Positions 1-8,594 are shown, counted from the stretch's first letter. The stretch is 64,000 nucleotides of DNA from Cognatishimia sp. 1_MG-2023 (GCF_030548175.1 NZ_JAUORX010000007.1:1-64000), one strand, 5' to 3'. A program made the numbers and translations. Notes: a model not told the origin generated them from the letters alone.

Positions 1-281
1 AATCGTGCCTTCATTTGTCCGTCCTTTTGTTGGGCGGACTCTACACAAATTTGGAGGAGTTTTAGGGGCTCAGGTCACCGCGAACATTGGACAGAACATT
101 CATCCACGATGCAGTATTTCCTACGCTGGAGGTTGGGTAGCGATTAGTTCTCCGAATTCTATGGGACTTCAACAGTCGACAATCGAATAAACATTAAAAT
201 TAAGGGCTTGATCGGTGACTGGAGATCGGCAAAAGCTGCAATGCCACCGATGCGCGGTTGCGCAATTGTTCGGAGTTCCAA

Positions 282-1439
282 ATGAGAATTTTAAGCGCCT
301 ATTTCTTCACTGTTGCTGCTTTTGCCTTTGCTGGTAACTCGACTGCCTTAGCGGCGGACATTCAAATTACGCAGCAAGATACAGCTACACCGTCCATCAT
401 CGACATCACGGGACCAATCGAAAGCGGGAATGCCGAAAGGTTCTATGAACTTTCACAGCGAACTGAGAAGGCTATCGTATTTCTCCAGTCGCCGGGCGGT
501 CTCGTAGGCGAGGGCCTGTCAATCGCCGCAGAAATTGGGCAACGTGGCTTTACTACAATCGTAGCGCCAGGGGCCGAGTGCCACTCGATCTGCGCTGTGA
601 TCTGGGTCAGCGGTGGCAGCCGAAGAATGGATAGCACCTCAATAATCGGTGTGCACGCGGCTTACCGCAACAAAGCAATGGAAGATGGCACATCACAGAA
701 ATCTGAGTCTGGGGTAGCCAATGCCGACATCGGTTCCTTTCTTACACACGTAGGACTTTCGCGGGAAGCTATTCGCTATTTTACAACTGCCGGAGCGAAC
801 CAGGTTCTTCCTATAACTCCCGCAATTGCACAGCGGCTCGACATTGACACGGCAGTCACCGACGGCGGTCAGATTATAATGCCGGAGGAAAGGCCGACGC
901 CGCGGCGCATAGCCTTGCAGTCAGTCACCTATTTTGAGCTAAGCGGCGATTGCGCGCCGCTCCTTGATCTCGATGCCGCGTTCTTGCAGCAGCAGGGCAG
1001 TCAGAGGCTTAAACTTGGACATGAACTTTTTGGTGGAGAACTCTTTGCTAATCTAGTTCCCGAAATGAACAACCGGGTCAATTCTGAAAAAGTAAGTCTG
1101 CCGCTTAAAGATTGGTGCATTGGTGCTGCCAAAGACCTTTACCAAGCGGGAATGTCAGTCGGCATTGTCGGACCAAGCTACGATTGCAACAAGGCAACGA
1201 CAAGAACCGAGCGCACGATCTGCGGTAGCTTCGAACTGTGGCTGGAGGATCGAGCGTTGGGCTCAATCTACTCCGTACTTAGGACTGCAAGCAACGGTGA
1301 AGAGCGAACTACGCTGACAGAGAAGCAGCGCAGTTGGATTAGTCAGCGAGACCTTTGCGGTCATGATGTCGCCTGTATTTTGGACCGCTATAGGGCGTGG
1401 TTTTTGGATCTGAGCCTGATTGCAGTGACTGCGAATTAA
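282..1439 (+). CDS. Secreted ClpP-like / LprI-like two-domain protein
   Basis: Predicted 385-residue periplasmic protein. Residues 1-25 form a signal peptide ending ALAA. Residues about 35-210 resemble the ClpP/crotonase-like fold of COG3904 proteins: SPGG at 70-73, a Ser-containing ECHSIC segment at 99-104 and GVHAAY at 123-128. Residues 300-378 match the lysozyme-inhibitor LprI/DUF1311 pattern, with four cysteines (302, 314, 359, 365), TEKQRSW and a final Cys-x4-RY. I start at the ATG at 282 because GGAG lies six bases upstream; the frame is open to a TTG at 258, but that would put eight charged residues before the signal peptide. The gene stands alone, next to a long non-coding stretch. 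Protease activity is not established; the family names come from motifs only. Confidence 0.75.
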   Translation: MRILSAYFFTVAAFAFAGNSTALAADIQITQQDTATPSIIDITGPIESGNAERFYELSQRTEKAIVFLQSPGGLVGEGLSIAAEIGQRGFTTIVAPGAECHSICAVIWVSGGSRRMDSTSIIGVHAAYRNKAMEDGTSQKSESGVANADIGSFLTHVGLSREAIRYFTTAGANQVLPITPAIAQRLDIDTAVTDGGQIIMPEERPTPRRIALQSVTYFELSGDCAPLLDLDAAFLQQQGSQRLKLGHELFGGELFANLVPEMNNRVNSEKVSLPLKDWCIGAAKDLYQAGMSVGIVGPSYDCNKATTRTERTICGSFELWLEDRALGSIYSVLRTASNGEERTTLTEKQRSWISQRDLCGHDVACILDRYRAWFLDLSLIAVTAN

Positions 1440-2216
1440 AAACTAGGGACTTAGATCAGGTCTGAAACGGTGTGGCTCGAAGTTTCATGACCCGACTATT
1501 TGAATGCCTGTTTCCGCTTTTGAGGGAAGAACCAAATCCGTTTGGAGCGAATACGCACTGCGGGATGGGCCCTGAAAATAGTGGCTTGGGGTTCATTCGC
1601 ATGATCTGAACAAATTCATACTGTTAGTCATTCTGACAAATCCCGTTGCCTTTGGCATCGGGACCGCGCCTTAGGCTTACGCCCGAAGCCCCCCTACCCT
1701 GTTCGCCCTGTGGCCTGAAGCTGCGGAATCTGTCTCTCCGAGCCAGTTTCCACCGCGGCCACATGGTCGATTAGGGCAGTGTGTCTTCGCCCTTCGGGTA
1801 ACAGTCGCTTTTGCGGATTGGGGCACTTTATGACGCGTGGGTCATAGTCGTGTGACGTTCGACAGCCGCTTTCGTTTCTTGGGCCAGCGGGATTTGGACA
1901 AGCCAAACGCCCCTGGCCGTCAGGGTGAGGGCGCTGCCCTCCCCCTCGGGCAACCCCATTAGACAGGGCCGTGTCCTCGGCTGCGCCTGCGGGCCGCACC
2001 AACCCTGTCGAATAGCATTGCCTCGCCCCCTCCCGCGTTCGCCACGTGGCAGATCAGCAGGAACAGGCGGCTTCGCCGTCTGATCTGCAAATCAGCCCTG
2101 ATTTTCCGAAAAGGAAGTCAGATTAAACGAAACCGCTTGCAGGAGCATGAAATGAGGAAGTTGGGTCAGTTTGTGACGCAAAGGTCAAAGTTGTCTGACA
2201 TTCAACAATGGGAAAA
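1440..2216. other. Non-coding stretch before tRNA-Arg
   Basis: I see no convincing gene in these 777 bases. Open frames here read as low-complexity Pro/Arg/Gly peptides with no family motif. The only structure noticed is an imperfect direct repeat (1827-1864 and 2170-2207). It may be decayed coding sequence or an old insertion site beside the tRNA; no copy of the tRNA 3' end was found to support integration. Confidence 0.5.
1827..2207. repeat. Imperfect direct repeat pair, about 38 bp
   Basis: Copies at 1827-1864 and 2170-2207 agree at 29 of 38 positions without gaps. Shared blocks include TGACGC, GGTCA and GTTGT/TCGTG-TGAC. The second copy ends ten bases before the tRNA-Arg 3' end. Function unknown; the pair could be paired protein-binding sites or a degenerate duplication. 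Confidence 0.45.
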
Positions 2217-2293
2217 TGGCGCTCTGGGGAGGATTCGAACCCCCGACCCCCTGATTCGTAGTCAGGTACTCTATCCAGCTGAGCTACCAGAGC
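2217..2293 (-). tRNA. tRNA-Arg(ACG)
   Basis: On the minus strand a 77-base cloverleaf can be folded: acceptor stem GCTCTGG/CCAGAGC, D-arm starting TAGCTCAGCTGG, anticodon stem-loop CTGACTACGAATCAG with anticodon ACG, T-loop TTCGAAT, discriminator G and an encoded 3' CCA. The sequence closely resembles bacterial tRNA-Arg(ACG), which decodes CGN codons after A34-to-inosine editing. The encoded CCA fixes the 3' end. Confidence 0.95.
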
Positions 2294-2354
2294 GCGTTAT
2301 GTGGGCGGTCTAATAGTAACCGCCGGAGGGTGCAAGAGCAAAATCTGAAAAAAA

Positions 2355-3743
2355 TTAGATTTCTGCAACATCCCCTTTTGGAAGGATGATTTCAAAGCAT
2401 GTACCCTGCTCATTGCTACCTTTCAAAGCCAGGCTTCCGCCATGTCCTTTGATGAGTTCAGCCGAGATTGCGAGCCCCAATCCAGTACCACCTTTTCTCA
2501 TACCGCCCTGAAATGGCTGGAATAAATACTCGATCGCTTTGGGTGGAAGTCCTGGACCTGTGTCACTTACCGTTACCTTCCAAGCATCATCTGTTGCAAC
2601 GGCCGCAACCATAATCTCACCGGCTTTGCCGGTCGCCACAATCGCCTGTCGTGCATTGCGGACAAGGTTTGAGATCACCCGGAATAGCTGCTCTGAGTCG
2701 GCGCGCAACATTAGACCATCGGGAATGTCCTCGCTAAGGCTGAGATCAAAGTCTCCGACGGCCAACCGCTCGGATTCTAGGACATCCTCTACCAATTCAG
2801 GCAAGTTAACCTCGGCCAAGCGTGGTGCAGGCTCTTCGGCCTTTCCGAATGCCAAGGTACTTTCGCATAGGTGCACAGCCCGCGTGATTGAGTTCACAAG
2901 CTTTGGAGCCAAGCGTGTCACGGTTGGGTCTTCGGACATCTCAATGCGGTCAGTGAAGAGCTGTGCCGAAGTCAGGATATTGCGCAGATCATGGCTTACC
3001 TTAGCTACAGCACCACCCAATTGCGCCAATCTATCTTTTTGCCTCAACGAAGCCGTGAGTTCGACTTGCAGTGACTGCAGCGCTTCTTCTGCTTCGCGCA
3101 GCTCTGTCACGCCTGACTGCGGCTGAATAATGCGGCGCGCATCCTCTGGTGCTGCTGCGTAACTTTGCATGTACCCCACGACCCCCTTGATCGGTCTAAC
3201 CAAGATCAATCGAACAGCGACGAATAGCAAAGACGCCGTAAACGCAGAAATCACCGCGGACAGAAGAAGAATATTCAATCCATAGTCGATCATCGCCGCA
3301 CGAAGATCTTTGGTCCATATCGTGACTTCGATCAATAACCCAGCTTCACGAACAGGTGCCCCAAGGACACGAATGACTTCAGGTTCAGGCTTAAACAGCC
3401 GGTCCATCGCATCCATAATCAACTGAAAGGCCGTTGGGTCGCGCAAATCAAACGTAGCATCAATAGGGGCAGGCATCGGAGAGGACAAAATCAGCTGACG
3501 GATTTCATCTCGTCTAAGCACCACATTATAGACCTCTGCGTTTCGCAACAGCTCTGCTTCAAGGTCGGCATCAATCATGTCATCAGCCAAAAGGGCCAAT
3601 GAGGCGATTTGCGCCCGCTCTAGGCGGGACAACAAATAATCTTCGCGGAACCGCGCGACGGACGGCACGAAAATCAAGATTTCTCCCAACATCACAAAGA
3701 TGATGGTTAAAAACAAAAATCGCCCTGAAAGAGTCTTTAACAT
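2355..3743 (-). CDS. Membrane sensor histidine kinase
   Basis: 462-residue HisKA/HATPase sensor kinase. Two membrane segments (about 7-29 and 157-180) bracket a periplasmic or extracytoplasmic sensor domain of roughly 125 residues with no recognisable fold, followed by a HAMP-like linker. The H-box KVSHDLRN places the phospho-accepting His at 251. The N-box NLVRNARQAI is at 359-368, the G1 box DTGPGLP at 394-400 and the G2 box GGTGLGL at 418-424, so all catalytic motifs are intact. No response regulator lies next to it, so its partner is elsewhere. It is followed downstream by the tRNA and preceded by a MerA-like flavoprotein gene only 18 bases away, which suggests co-transcription. Confidence 0.9.
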   Translation of the reverse strand: MLKTLSGRFLFLTIIFVMLGEILIFVPSVARFREDYLLSRLERAQIASLALLADDMIDADLEAELLRNAEVYNVVLRRDEIRQLILSSPMPAPIDATFDLRDPTAFQLIMDAMDRLFKPEPEVIRVLGAPVREAGLLIEVTIWTKDLRAAMIDYGLNILLLSAVISAFTASLLFVAVRLILVRPIKGVVGYMQSYAAAPEDARRIIQPQSGVTELREAEEALQSLQVELTASLRQKDRLAQLGGAVAKVSHDLRNILTSAQLFTDRIEMSEDPTVTRLAPKLVNSITRAVHLCESTLAFGKAEEPAPRLAEVNLPELVEDVLESERLAVGDFDLSLSEDIPDGLMLRADSEQLFRVISNLVRNARQAIVATGKAGEIMVAAVATDDAWKVTVSDTGPGLPPKAIEYLFQPFQGGMRKGGTGLGLAISAELIKGHGGSLALKGSNEQGTCFEIILPKGDVAEI

Positions 3744-3761
3744 GGCCCCTCGCCTAGTCGT

Positions 3762-5180
3762 TTATGGAAGCCAGCGTTGAACAAAGCCAACGATGCGTTT
3801 CACTTTAGGGTTCTCAAATAGTCTTGGTGTGAAATATGCGCCTGCTGCACGTTTATTCAACTCACCCACGGTCGGATAAGGCGCCACCATATTGGCGACG
3901 TGGCTCATCTTTAACTTATTCGCAATCACCAAAGCCCAAAGGTTGATCAGCTCGCCGGCCTGAAAGCCCGCGATTGACGCGCCAATTGGGCGACCTTTGA
4001 CAACCATGACTTTGATCAGCCCCACGGTTTTACGTTCGGCAATGGCCCGGTCATTGTGACTGAAGGGAAAACGCACCACCTCTAGCGCATCGCCATGTTG
4101 CTCTTTTGCTTGCGCTTCTGTCAGGCCAACATGTGCGAGTTCGGGGTCCGTATAAGTTGCCCAAGGGATATGGTCCGTGCGTTGCTTTGCAGGCAAGCCA
4201 AACAAAGCGGAACGAATAATAAGACCGGCGTGATAACCCGCTACATGCGTGAATTGCAGGCCACCGGCGACGTCACCAATGGCATAGACCTTGCGATTAG
4301 TGGTCCGCATGCCCGGATCAACTTTGATCCCTGCCCGCGTGGTTTCAATCCCAGCAGCTTCTAGGTTCAGCTTGTCGATGTTTGGTTTACGGCCCACGGC
4401 CATCAACAAATGCGTGCCTTTGAAAATGCGGCCATCCTTGGTTTCCACTTCGATAGCGCCGGCAGTTCCGCGGATTTCCTGCGCCAATGCGTCTTCTTCA
4501 ATCTGAATGCCTTCGCCTCTCAGGTTTTCGAGTACAACCGCTGCCATTTCAGGGTCGTCTTTGCCCAGCGCTTTCATTCCCTCAATCACAGTCACTTGGC
4601 TGCCAAGGCGGCGATGTGCCTGTGCCATTTCCAAGCCGATTGGGCCGCCACCAATAACCAACAGGTGCTCGGGCTGCTCACGCAATTCAAACAACGTTTC
4701 GTTGGTTTCATAGGGTACGCTGTCCAGACCCGGAATAGGCGGTACAAACGGCGAAGACCCGGTAGAGATGACAACGCGGCGTGCTTTGATCAGGTAATCA
4801 CCTGCTTTGACTTCAGTCGCTGAAACGAATTCCCCAAACTCTTGAATGACACGTACGCCCAAGCCTTCGAACCGCTCAACAGAGTCATTCGGTTCGATTT
4901 CAGCAATTACACTTGCAACGTGATCTTTGGCAGCTGCGTAATCAACAGAAGGAACGACATCCGCCACACCGTACTTATTGGCATGAGCTTGCCCCCAAGC
5001 GGCCTTACCGCTGGCAATCAGAGCCTTTGAAGGGACGCAGCCAAAGTTAAGGCAATCGCCGCCCATCTTATGGCCTTCGAGCAAGACAACGTCTGCACCC
5101 ATCTGTACGGCCCCTGCCGCTACAGACAACCCACCAGAGCCTGCTCCAATGACAAGCAAATCAGTCTTTATCTTTTGCAT
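3762..5180 (-). CDS. MerA/Lpd-like FAD-dependent disulfide oxidoreductase
   Basis: 472-residue class I pyridine nucleotide-disulfide oxidoreductase. FAD motif GAGSGG at 12-17, redox-active pair GGDCLNFGCVPSK (Cys43, Cys48), NAD-binding GGGPIG near 176 and a second FAD contact AIGDVAG near 300. The canonical C-terminal His-Glu dyad of lipoamide dehydrogenase (HPTxxE) is replaced by PYPTVGE, a Tyr at the His position as in mercuric reductase. The vicinal C-terminal cysteines of true MerA and the heavy-metal domain are missing. It is therefore unlikely to be either a 2-oxoacid dehydrogenase subunit or a genuine mercuric reductase. The downstream partner of a TVP38-family membrane gene (12-base gap), a pairing common in bacteria, suggests a membrane-linked redox role; the substrate is unknown. 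Confidence 0.85.
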   Translation of the reverse strand: MQKIKTDLLVIGAGSGGLSVAAGAVQMGADVVLLEGHKMGGDCLNFGCVPSKALIASGKAAWGQAHANKYGVADVVPSVDYAAAKDHVASVIAEIEPNDSVERFEGLGVRVIQEFGEFVSATEVKAGDYLIKARRVVISTGSSPFVPPIPGLDSVPYETNETLFELREQPEHLLVIGGGPIGLEMAQAHRRLGSQVTVIEGMKALGKDDPEMAAVVLENLRGEGIQIEEDALAQEIRGTAGAIEVETKDGRIFKGTHLLMAVGRKPNIDKLNLEAAGIETTRAGIKVDPGMRTTNRKVYAIGDVAGGLQFTHVAGYHAGLIIRSALFGLPAKQRTDHIPWATYTDPELAHVGLTEAQAKEQHGDALEVVRFPFSHNDRAIAERKTVGLIKVMVVKGRPIGASIAGFQAGELINLWALVIANKLKMSHVANMVAPYPTVGELNKRAAGAYFTPRLFENPKVKRIVGFVQRWLP

Positions 5181-5192
5181 GAGAGTCGGTCC

Positions 5193-5915
5193 TTATTTGC
5201 CGCGAATGGCTTTGATAGCAATCGGAAGAGCGGCCAGCAGACAGAGGCCTAAGATTGGGAATAGAATTTGAGGTTCAAAAATGATGCCTAGGTTCGGCGT
5301 TTCGCCACGCTCAAACACTTCGCCAAGCCCTGCGCCCACAGAAGTATAGACCACACCACCGGGGATAATGCCAATGAATGTCGAAATTGCGAAGCGGCGC
5401 AGAGGGACACCAACCAAAGCAGGTACAAGATTGGCAACAAAGAATGGAACCGCAGGAACAAGCCGGATCAAGAACAGCATGGACCATTGGTTCTCATCAA
5501 TGCCATCTTTGATCTTTTTAACAGCCCCTTCTGAGCCTTCCATTTTAGCTGCGAGCTTTTCACCGAGCCCCCACCGCGCGGCCATGAAAATCAGGATCGC
5601 ACCGATGGTAGCGGCCGTGACGTTAAACAATGCGCCTGGGAACGTCGCAAAAAGAAACCCGCCAGTCAGGGTCGCAATAGTGGCACCTGGCAAACTAAAG
5701 GCCACAATCACAACATAGGCCAGAATAAAGATACCAACCGTTGCCGCATAATTAGCGTCTCGAAACGCCAACAATGATTCTCGGTTGTCGCGCAACGTTT
5801 CAAACGTCAGGTAGTCACGCAAAGTAAATGCGCCAATGACAGCGACCGCCAGAATCGCAATCAAGGGAAGGCGCTTGGCAAATCCGCTTTTGGGTACGTC
5901 AGTCATATCACTCAT
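5193..5915 (-). CDS. TVP38/TMEM64 (DedA-related) membrane protein
   Basis: About 240 residues with five or six hydrophobic segments. Typical family features are the internal FSLPGATIATLTGGFLF segment and the region near LVPAVPFFVANLVPALVGV. Members of this SNARE-associated/DedA superfamily are linked to lipid scrambling or membrane homeostasis. I use the ATG at 5915 (MSDMTDV), which has GAGAG nine bases upstream. The frame is open to 5948 through another ATG at 5933, so the start is uncertain. First gene of the run TVP38, flavoprotein, histidine kinase. Confidence 0.85.
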   Translation of the reverse strand: MSDMTDVPKSGFAKRLPLIAILAVAVIGAFTLRDYLTFETLRDNRESLLAFRDANYAATVGIFILAYVVIVAFSLPGATIATLTGGFLFATFPGALFNVTAATIGAILIFMAARWGLGEKLAAKMEGSEGAVKKIKDGIDENQWSMLFLIRLVPAVPFFVANLVPALVGVPLRRFAISTFIGIIPGGVVYTSVGAGLGEVFERGETPNLGIIFEPQILFPILGLCLLAALPIAIKAIRGK

Positions 5916-6097
5916 CTTTAAGGTCTCTCTCATTCCGGTTTCTCTCAAGATGCGGATCAGAGCAACAAATGGGTAGGTATCTCACAGGCCGTTGATGAAG
6001 ATCACGACTTCTGTGATCAGAAGAGGGTGTTTTGACCCAAATTGAAACATTGCAGAGAGTATCTTTATATTTTTGTTGCAAAACCGCCGTCAGAGGT

Positions 6098-6126
6098 TTG
6101 ACATAGTTTAATCCGCCACCTATAGA
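6098..6126 (+). promoter_or_regulatory. Sigma70-type promoter of rpmH
   Basis: TTGACA at 6098-6103, a 17-base spacer and TATAGA at 6121-6126: a near-consensus housekeeping promoter 72 bases upstream of rpmH. The 250-base gap to the divergent TVP38 gene holds no other clear feature. Confidence 0.85.
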
Positions 6127-6198
6127 CCGGTCTTCGAATAGACAGCTTGCCCGCACTGAGTCGCGGCAGGCAGAGAAACAAAGTACGGAGACGGAGCG

Positions 6199-6333
6199 AT
6201 GAAACGCACCTATCAACCATCGAACCTGGTTCGCAAACGCCGCCACGGCTTCCGTGCGCGCATGGCCACCAAAGCTGGCCGCAAGATCTTGAATGCGCGC
6301 CGCGCACATGGTCGTAAGTCTCTGAGCGCGTAA
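6199..6333 (+). CDS. rpmH: 50S ribosomal protein L34
   Basis: 44-residue L34, starting [18 protein letters not shown] and ending with the conserved [11 protein letters not shown] tail. A GGAG site precedes the ATG. It is the first gene of the rpmH-rnpA-yidD unit, directly downstream of a strong promoter. L34 is a small basic protein of the large subunit. Length and sequence are typical, with no anomalies. Confidence 0.98.
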   Translation: MKRTYQPSNLVRKRRHGFRARMATKAGRKILNARRAHGRKSLSA

Positions 6334-6357
6334 GCCTCAGAACTTTTGCGAAAAGAC

Positions 6358-6792
6358 ATGACGCCGTCGGAGGCCCCTAAGGATGGTATTACCAGCCACA
6401 GGGATAAGCCTCCGGCGGCGTCTTCGCGTTCAGAGGGTAAAACTTTGCGTATCCTAAAAACCCGAAACGAATTTCTTGCTGCAGCCCGCGCTAGAAAGCG
6501 TGGTGTTGGTTCCATGATGGTCCAAGCTCGCAAACGCCGCGAAGATGAACCGCATCCAGCAGACGACATTGGCGTGGGGTTCACTTGTTCAAAGAAGGTT
6601 GGGAACGCCGTTGCACGAAACCGTGCAAAACGCCGGATGCGTGAAGTTGCACGGGCCATTTTACCGACTCACGGTCGTCCAGGGTGGGACTATGTACTAA
6701 TCGGACGCGCCGAAGCCACTGATGCGCGCCCCTTTGAAGACTTAAAAGGTGATCTTATGTATGCTTTGAAAAAGCTACATGAGACAAAGTGA
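6358..6792 (+). CDS. rnpA: Ribonuclease P protein component
   Basis: 144 residues, the basic protein subunit that helps RNase P RNA mature tRNA 5' ends. The family signature is intact (GFTCSKKVGNAVARNRAKRRMREV), preceded by the RNPA N-terminal segment LKTRNEFLAAARARKRG. I use the ATG at 6358 rather than the in-frame TTG at 6346. An unstructured charged N-terminal extension of about 35 residues precedes the conserved core. It lies 24 bases after rpmH, and its TGA overlaps the yidD ATG by one base, implying coupled translation. Confidence 0.95.
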   Translation: MTPSEAPKDGITSHRDKPPAASSRSEGKTLRILKTRNEFLAAARARKRGVGSMMVQARKRREDEPHPADDIGVGFTCSKKVGNAVARNRAKRRMREVARAILPTHGRPGWDYVLIGRAEATDARPFEDLKGDLMYALKKLHETK

Positions 6793-7067
6793 TGTCACCC
6801 CTCGCCCATATCATTGCGCTACCCATCAGAGCCTACCGCCTGATATTCAGCCCGTGGGTGGGATTTAACTGCCGATACCAGCCAACCTGCTCTGCCTACG
6901 CTCTAGAAGCGTTAGAGAAACACGGCCCCGTTAAAGGCACTTACCTTACAGTACGTCGATTGGGGCGGTGTCATCCATTGGGTGGCGATGGATACGATCC
7001 AGTCCCGCCACATAAAGACAAATCACAACCAGAGCGTGTTTCTTCAGCAACAGAAACCTCTGATTAA
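6792..7067 (+). CDS. yidD: Membrane protein insertion efficiency factor YidD
   Basis: 91 residues. The conserved YidD core is present: YRLIFSPWVGFNCRYQPTCSAYALEAL, then KGTYLTVRRLGRCHPLGGDGYDPVP, with the three family cysteines. YidD is an inner-membrane-associated amphipathic protein that assists YidC. The ATG overlaps the rnpA stop. In most alphaproteobacteria yidC follows soon after; here a DUF1127-like gene, ttcA and an EAL gene intervene. Confidence 0.95.
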   Translation: MSPLAHIIALPIRAYRLIFSPWVGFNCRYQPTCSAYALEALEKHGPVKGTYLTVRRLGRCHPLGGDGYDPVPPHKDKSQPERVSSATETSD

Positions 7068-7152
7068 CCCCTTTGTGAGAATTCCTGTTGGCGCGTGATC
7101 CCGAATTGCTATGGTCGCGCTGTGTTCAACCATCAACCGCAGGAGGCGAATC

Positions 7153-7215
7153 ATGACTTATTCATTTCTAGTTCGACAATTGTGGTACGCCAAATTTGCG
7201 GGTTTCGCTTCGTAA
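7153..7215 (+). CDS. Possible 20-residue micro-ORF with perfect SD
   Basis: An uninterrupted AGGAGG at 7141-7146 lies six bases upstream of an ATG that opens a 20-codon frame (MTYSFLVRQLWYAKFAGFAS, TAA at 7213). The peptide is hydrophobic and aromatic. No homologue is recognised. It could be a translated small protein, a leader peptide for the downstream DUF1127-like gene, or a chance frame; the consensus ribosome-binding site is the main support. Confidence 0.45.
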   Translation: MTYSFLVRQLWYAKFAGFAS

Positions 7216-7289
7216 GCCTGTAACCACGGGTATCCATGATGCCGAACACATATTTCAACCAAACCTAAATCACACGCCTCTGTAACCCA

Positions 7290-7320
7290 GAGTCCGTTTA
7301 TTTATTGATCAGGAGTCCGT
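7290..7320 (+). repeat. GAGTCCGT direct repeats upstream of DUF1127-like gene
   Basis: GAGTCCGT occurs at 7290-7297 and 7313-7320, 23 bases apart (about two helical turns), ahead of the DUF1127-like start. This spacing would suit a dimeric regulator. A small hairpin (CCGTC/GACGG) follows the second copy. No regulator is assigned. Confidence 0.3.
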
Positions 7321-7342
7321 CTCTCTGTGACGGAATACGCAT

Positions 7343-7573
7343 ATGACACGTTACGATACACCCACCGGCATTGCCGACCTGAATGCTTCTGTTGCCAGTC
7401 TAATGCAGCAATTTGGTCGGTGGACGGCCTTGCGCGAGGTGATCCGCCAGTTCTTTCGGCACAGGAGCAAGCCGCCGGATTCGATTGGCATCCTTAGCGA
7501 CCATCACCGCAAGGATGTCGGATTACCACCTATCCCCCCTGCTGCAGAGCGTTGGATGCCGCCTAGATTCTAA
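7343..7573 (+). CDS. DUF1127-like small protein
   Basis: 76 residues. The C-terminal part ILSDHHRKDVGLPP resembles the DUF1127 core (LSDRDLKDIG), preceded by an Arg-rich helix. DUF1127 proteins are small basic micro-proteins widespread in Rhodobacterales and rhizobia, several linked to stress, phosphate or RNA-associated regulation. The Shine-Dalgarno match is poor. A perfect nine-base-pair hairpin follows the stop. It is one of three DUF1127-type genes in this window and more divergent than the pair near 39.5-40.2 kb. Confidence 0.7.
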   Translation: MTRYDTPTGIADLNASVASLMQQFGRWTALREVIRQFFRHRSKPPDSIGILSDHHRKDVGLPPIPPAAERWMPPRF

Positions 7574-7592
7574 GGGGTAATTTTAGCAATAG

Positions 7593-7620
7593 GCAAAGCG
7601 CTGATGCGCTTTGCTCTTCC
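7593..7620 (+). terminator. Hairpin terminator after DUF1127-like gene
   Basis: GCAAAGCGC (7593-7601), loop TGAT, GCGCTTTGC (7606-7614), then TCTTCC. A perfect 9-bp stem with only a weak T-run, so termination may be partial. Confidence 0.6.
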
Positions 7621-7642
7621 CACAAAGCCGTTCTAATGGCAT

Positions 7643-8524
7643 ATGCGCGCCATGCTTGATGATGATCTAGATGATATTCACCCGCTGTTTCATGGCGCCC
7701 CCTCTTCTGCTAGCTATAAAAAGCTGCGTAAGCGGATTGTTCGGTATACGCGTGAGGCGATTGAACAATATGGCATGATCGAACGGGACGCCCGTTGGTT
7801 GGTATGTATGTCTGGTGGCAAAGACAGCTACACGCTTTTGGCCGTACTATACGAACTAAAATGGCGCGGCTTGCTGCCTGTCGATTTACTGGCATGCAAT
7901 CTAGATCAAGGGCAACCAAACTTTCCGGCGACCGTGCTTCCAGAATTCCTAAAGAAAATGGGCGTGCCGCACCGAATTGAATACCAAGACACCTATTCCA
8001 TCGTAAAAGACAAAGTCCCGGCGGGCCGCACCTATTGTGCCCTCTGCTCGCGTCTGCGCCGCGGAAACTTGTACCGTATCGCGCGCGAAGAAGGATGCTC
8101 TGCGGTCGTGCTCGGCCATCACCGCGATGACATCCTTGAGACCTTCTTTATGAACCTATTTCACGGCGGCCGCTTAGCAACGATGCCACCGAAATTGGTC
8201 AACGAAGAAAAAGACCTGTTTGTCTACCGCCCCCTCGCCCATGTGGCCGAGGAAGACTGCGCCAAGTTCGCCAATGCGATGAACTATCCAATCATTCCTT
8301 GTGACCTTTGTGGCAGCCAAGATGGATTGCAACGTCAACAAGTTAAGCAAATTCTCGATCAGTGGGAAAAAAACAGCCCTGGCCGTCGTCAGGTTATGTT
8401 CAGAGCTTTGATGAACGCACGGCCCTCACATTTGCTCGACCCAAAACTCTTTGATTTTGCAGGACTTTCCCGAGACTTACTAAAAGTCGAAGAAGATTCT
8501 GACGACATTCCTCTGCTGCGTTAA
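7643..8524 (+). CDS. ttcA: tRNA 2-thiocytidine(32) synthetase TtcA
   Basis: 293 residues. TtcA is an iron-sulfur PP-loop enzyme that thiolates C32 of certain tRNAs, including tRNA-Arg. The PP-loop SGGKDS is at 57-62, the first cluster motif CALC at Cys132/Cys135, and the second CDLC near 220. The central stretch [17 protein letters not shown] is highly typical. A second in-frame ATG nine bases on (7652) is an equally plausible start, and neither has a strong ribosome-binding site. It sits between a DUF1127-like gene and an EAL gene, inside what is usually a contiguous yidD-yidC region. Confidence 0.95.
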   Translation: MRAMLDDDLDDIHPLFHGAPSSASYKKLRKRIVRYTREAIEQYGMIERDARWLVCMSGGKDSYTLLAVLYELKWRGLLPVDLLACNLDQGQPNFPATVLPEFLKKMGVPHRIEYQDTYSIVKDKVPAGRTYCALCSRLRRGNLYRIAREEGCSAVVLGHHRDDILETFFMNLFHGGRLATMPPKLVNEEKDLFVYRPLAHVAEEDCAKFANAMNYPIIPCDLCGSQDGLQRQQVKQILDQWEKNSPGRRQVMFRALMNARPSHLLDPKLFDFAGLSRDLLKVEEDSDDIPLLR

Positions 8525-8594
8525 ACCGGCCCTTACATCCTGCTCTTAGGTTCTCCTGACAGTGTGGTTCGCCACAAGATCAAGGAAGCATGGG

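Noticed and set aside
5-190. 61-codon open frame at the window start
   Set aside because: No family motif and no convincing ribosome-binding site; the composition looks non-coding.
1694-2002. 102-codon minus-strand frame
   Set aside because: Pro/Arg/Gly-rich translation without motifs, in an otherwise empty region; probably chance.
2217-2293. tRNA-Arg as an integration site for a mobile element
   Set aside because: No integrase gene and no repeat of the tRNA 3' end found in the window.
3762-5180. True mercuric reductase
   Set aside because: No C-terminal vicinal cysteines and no mer genes nearby.
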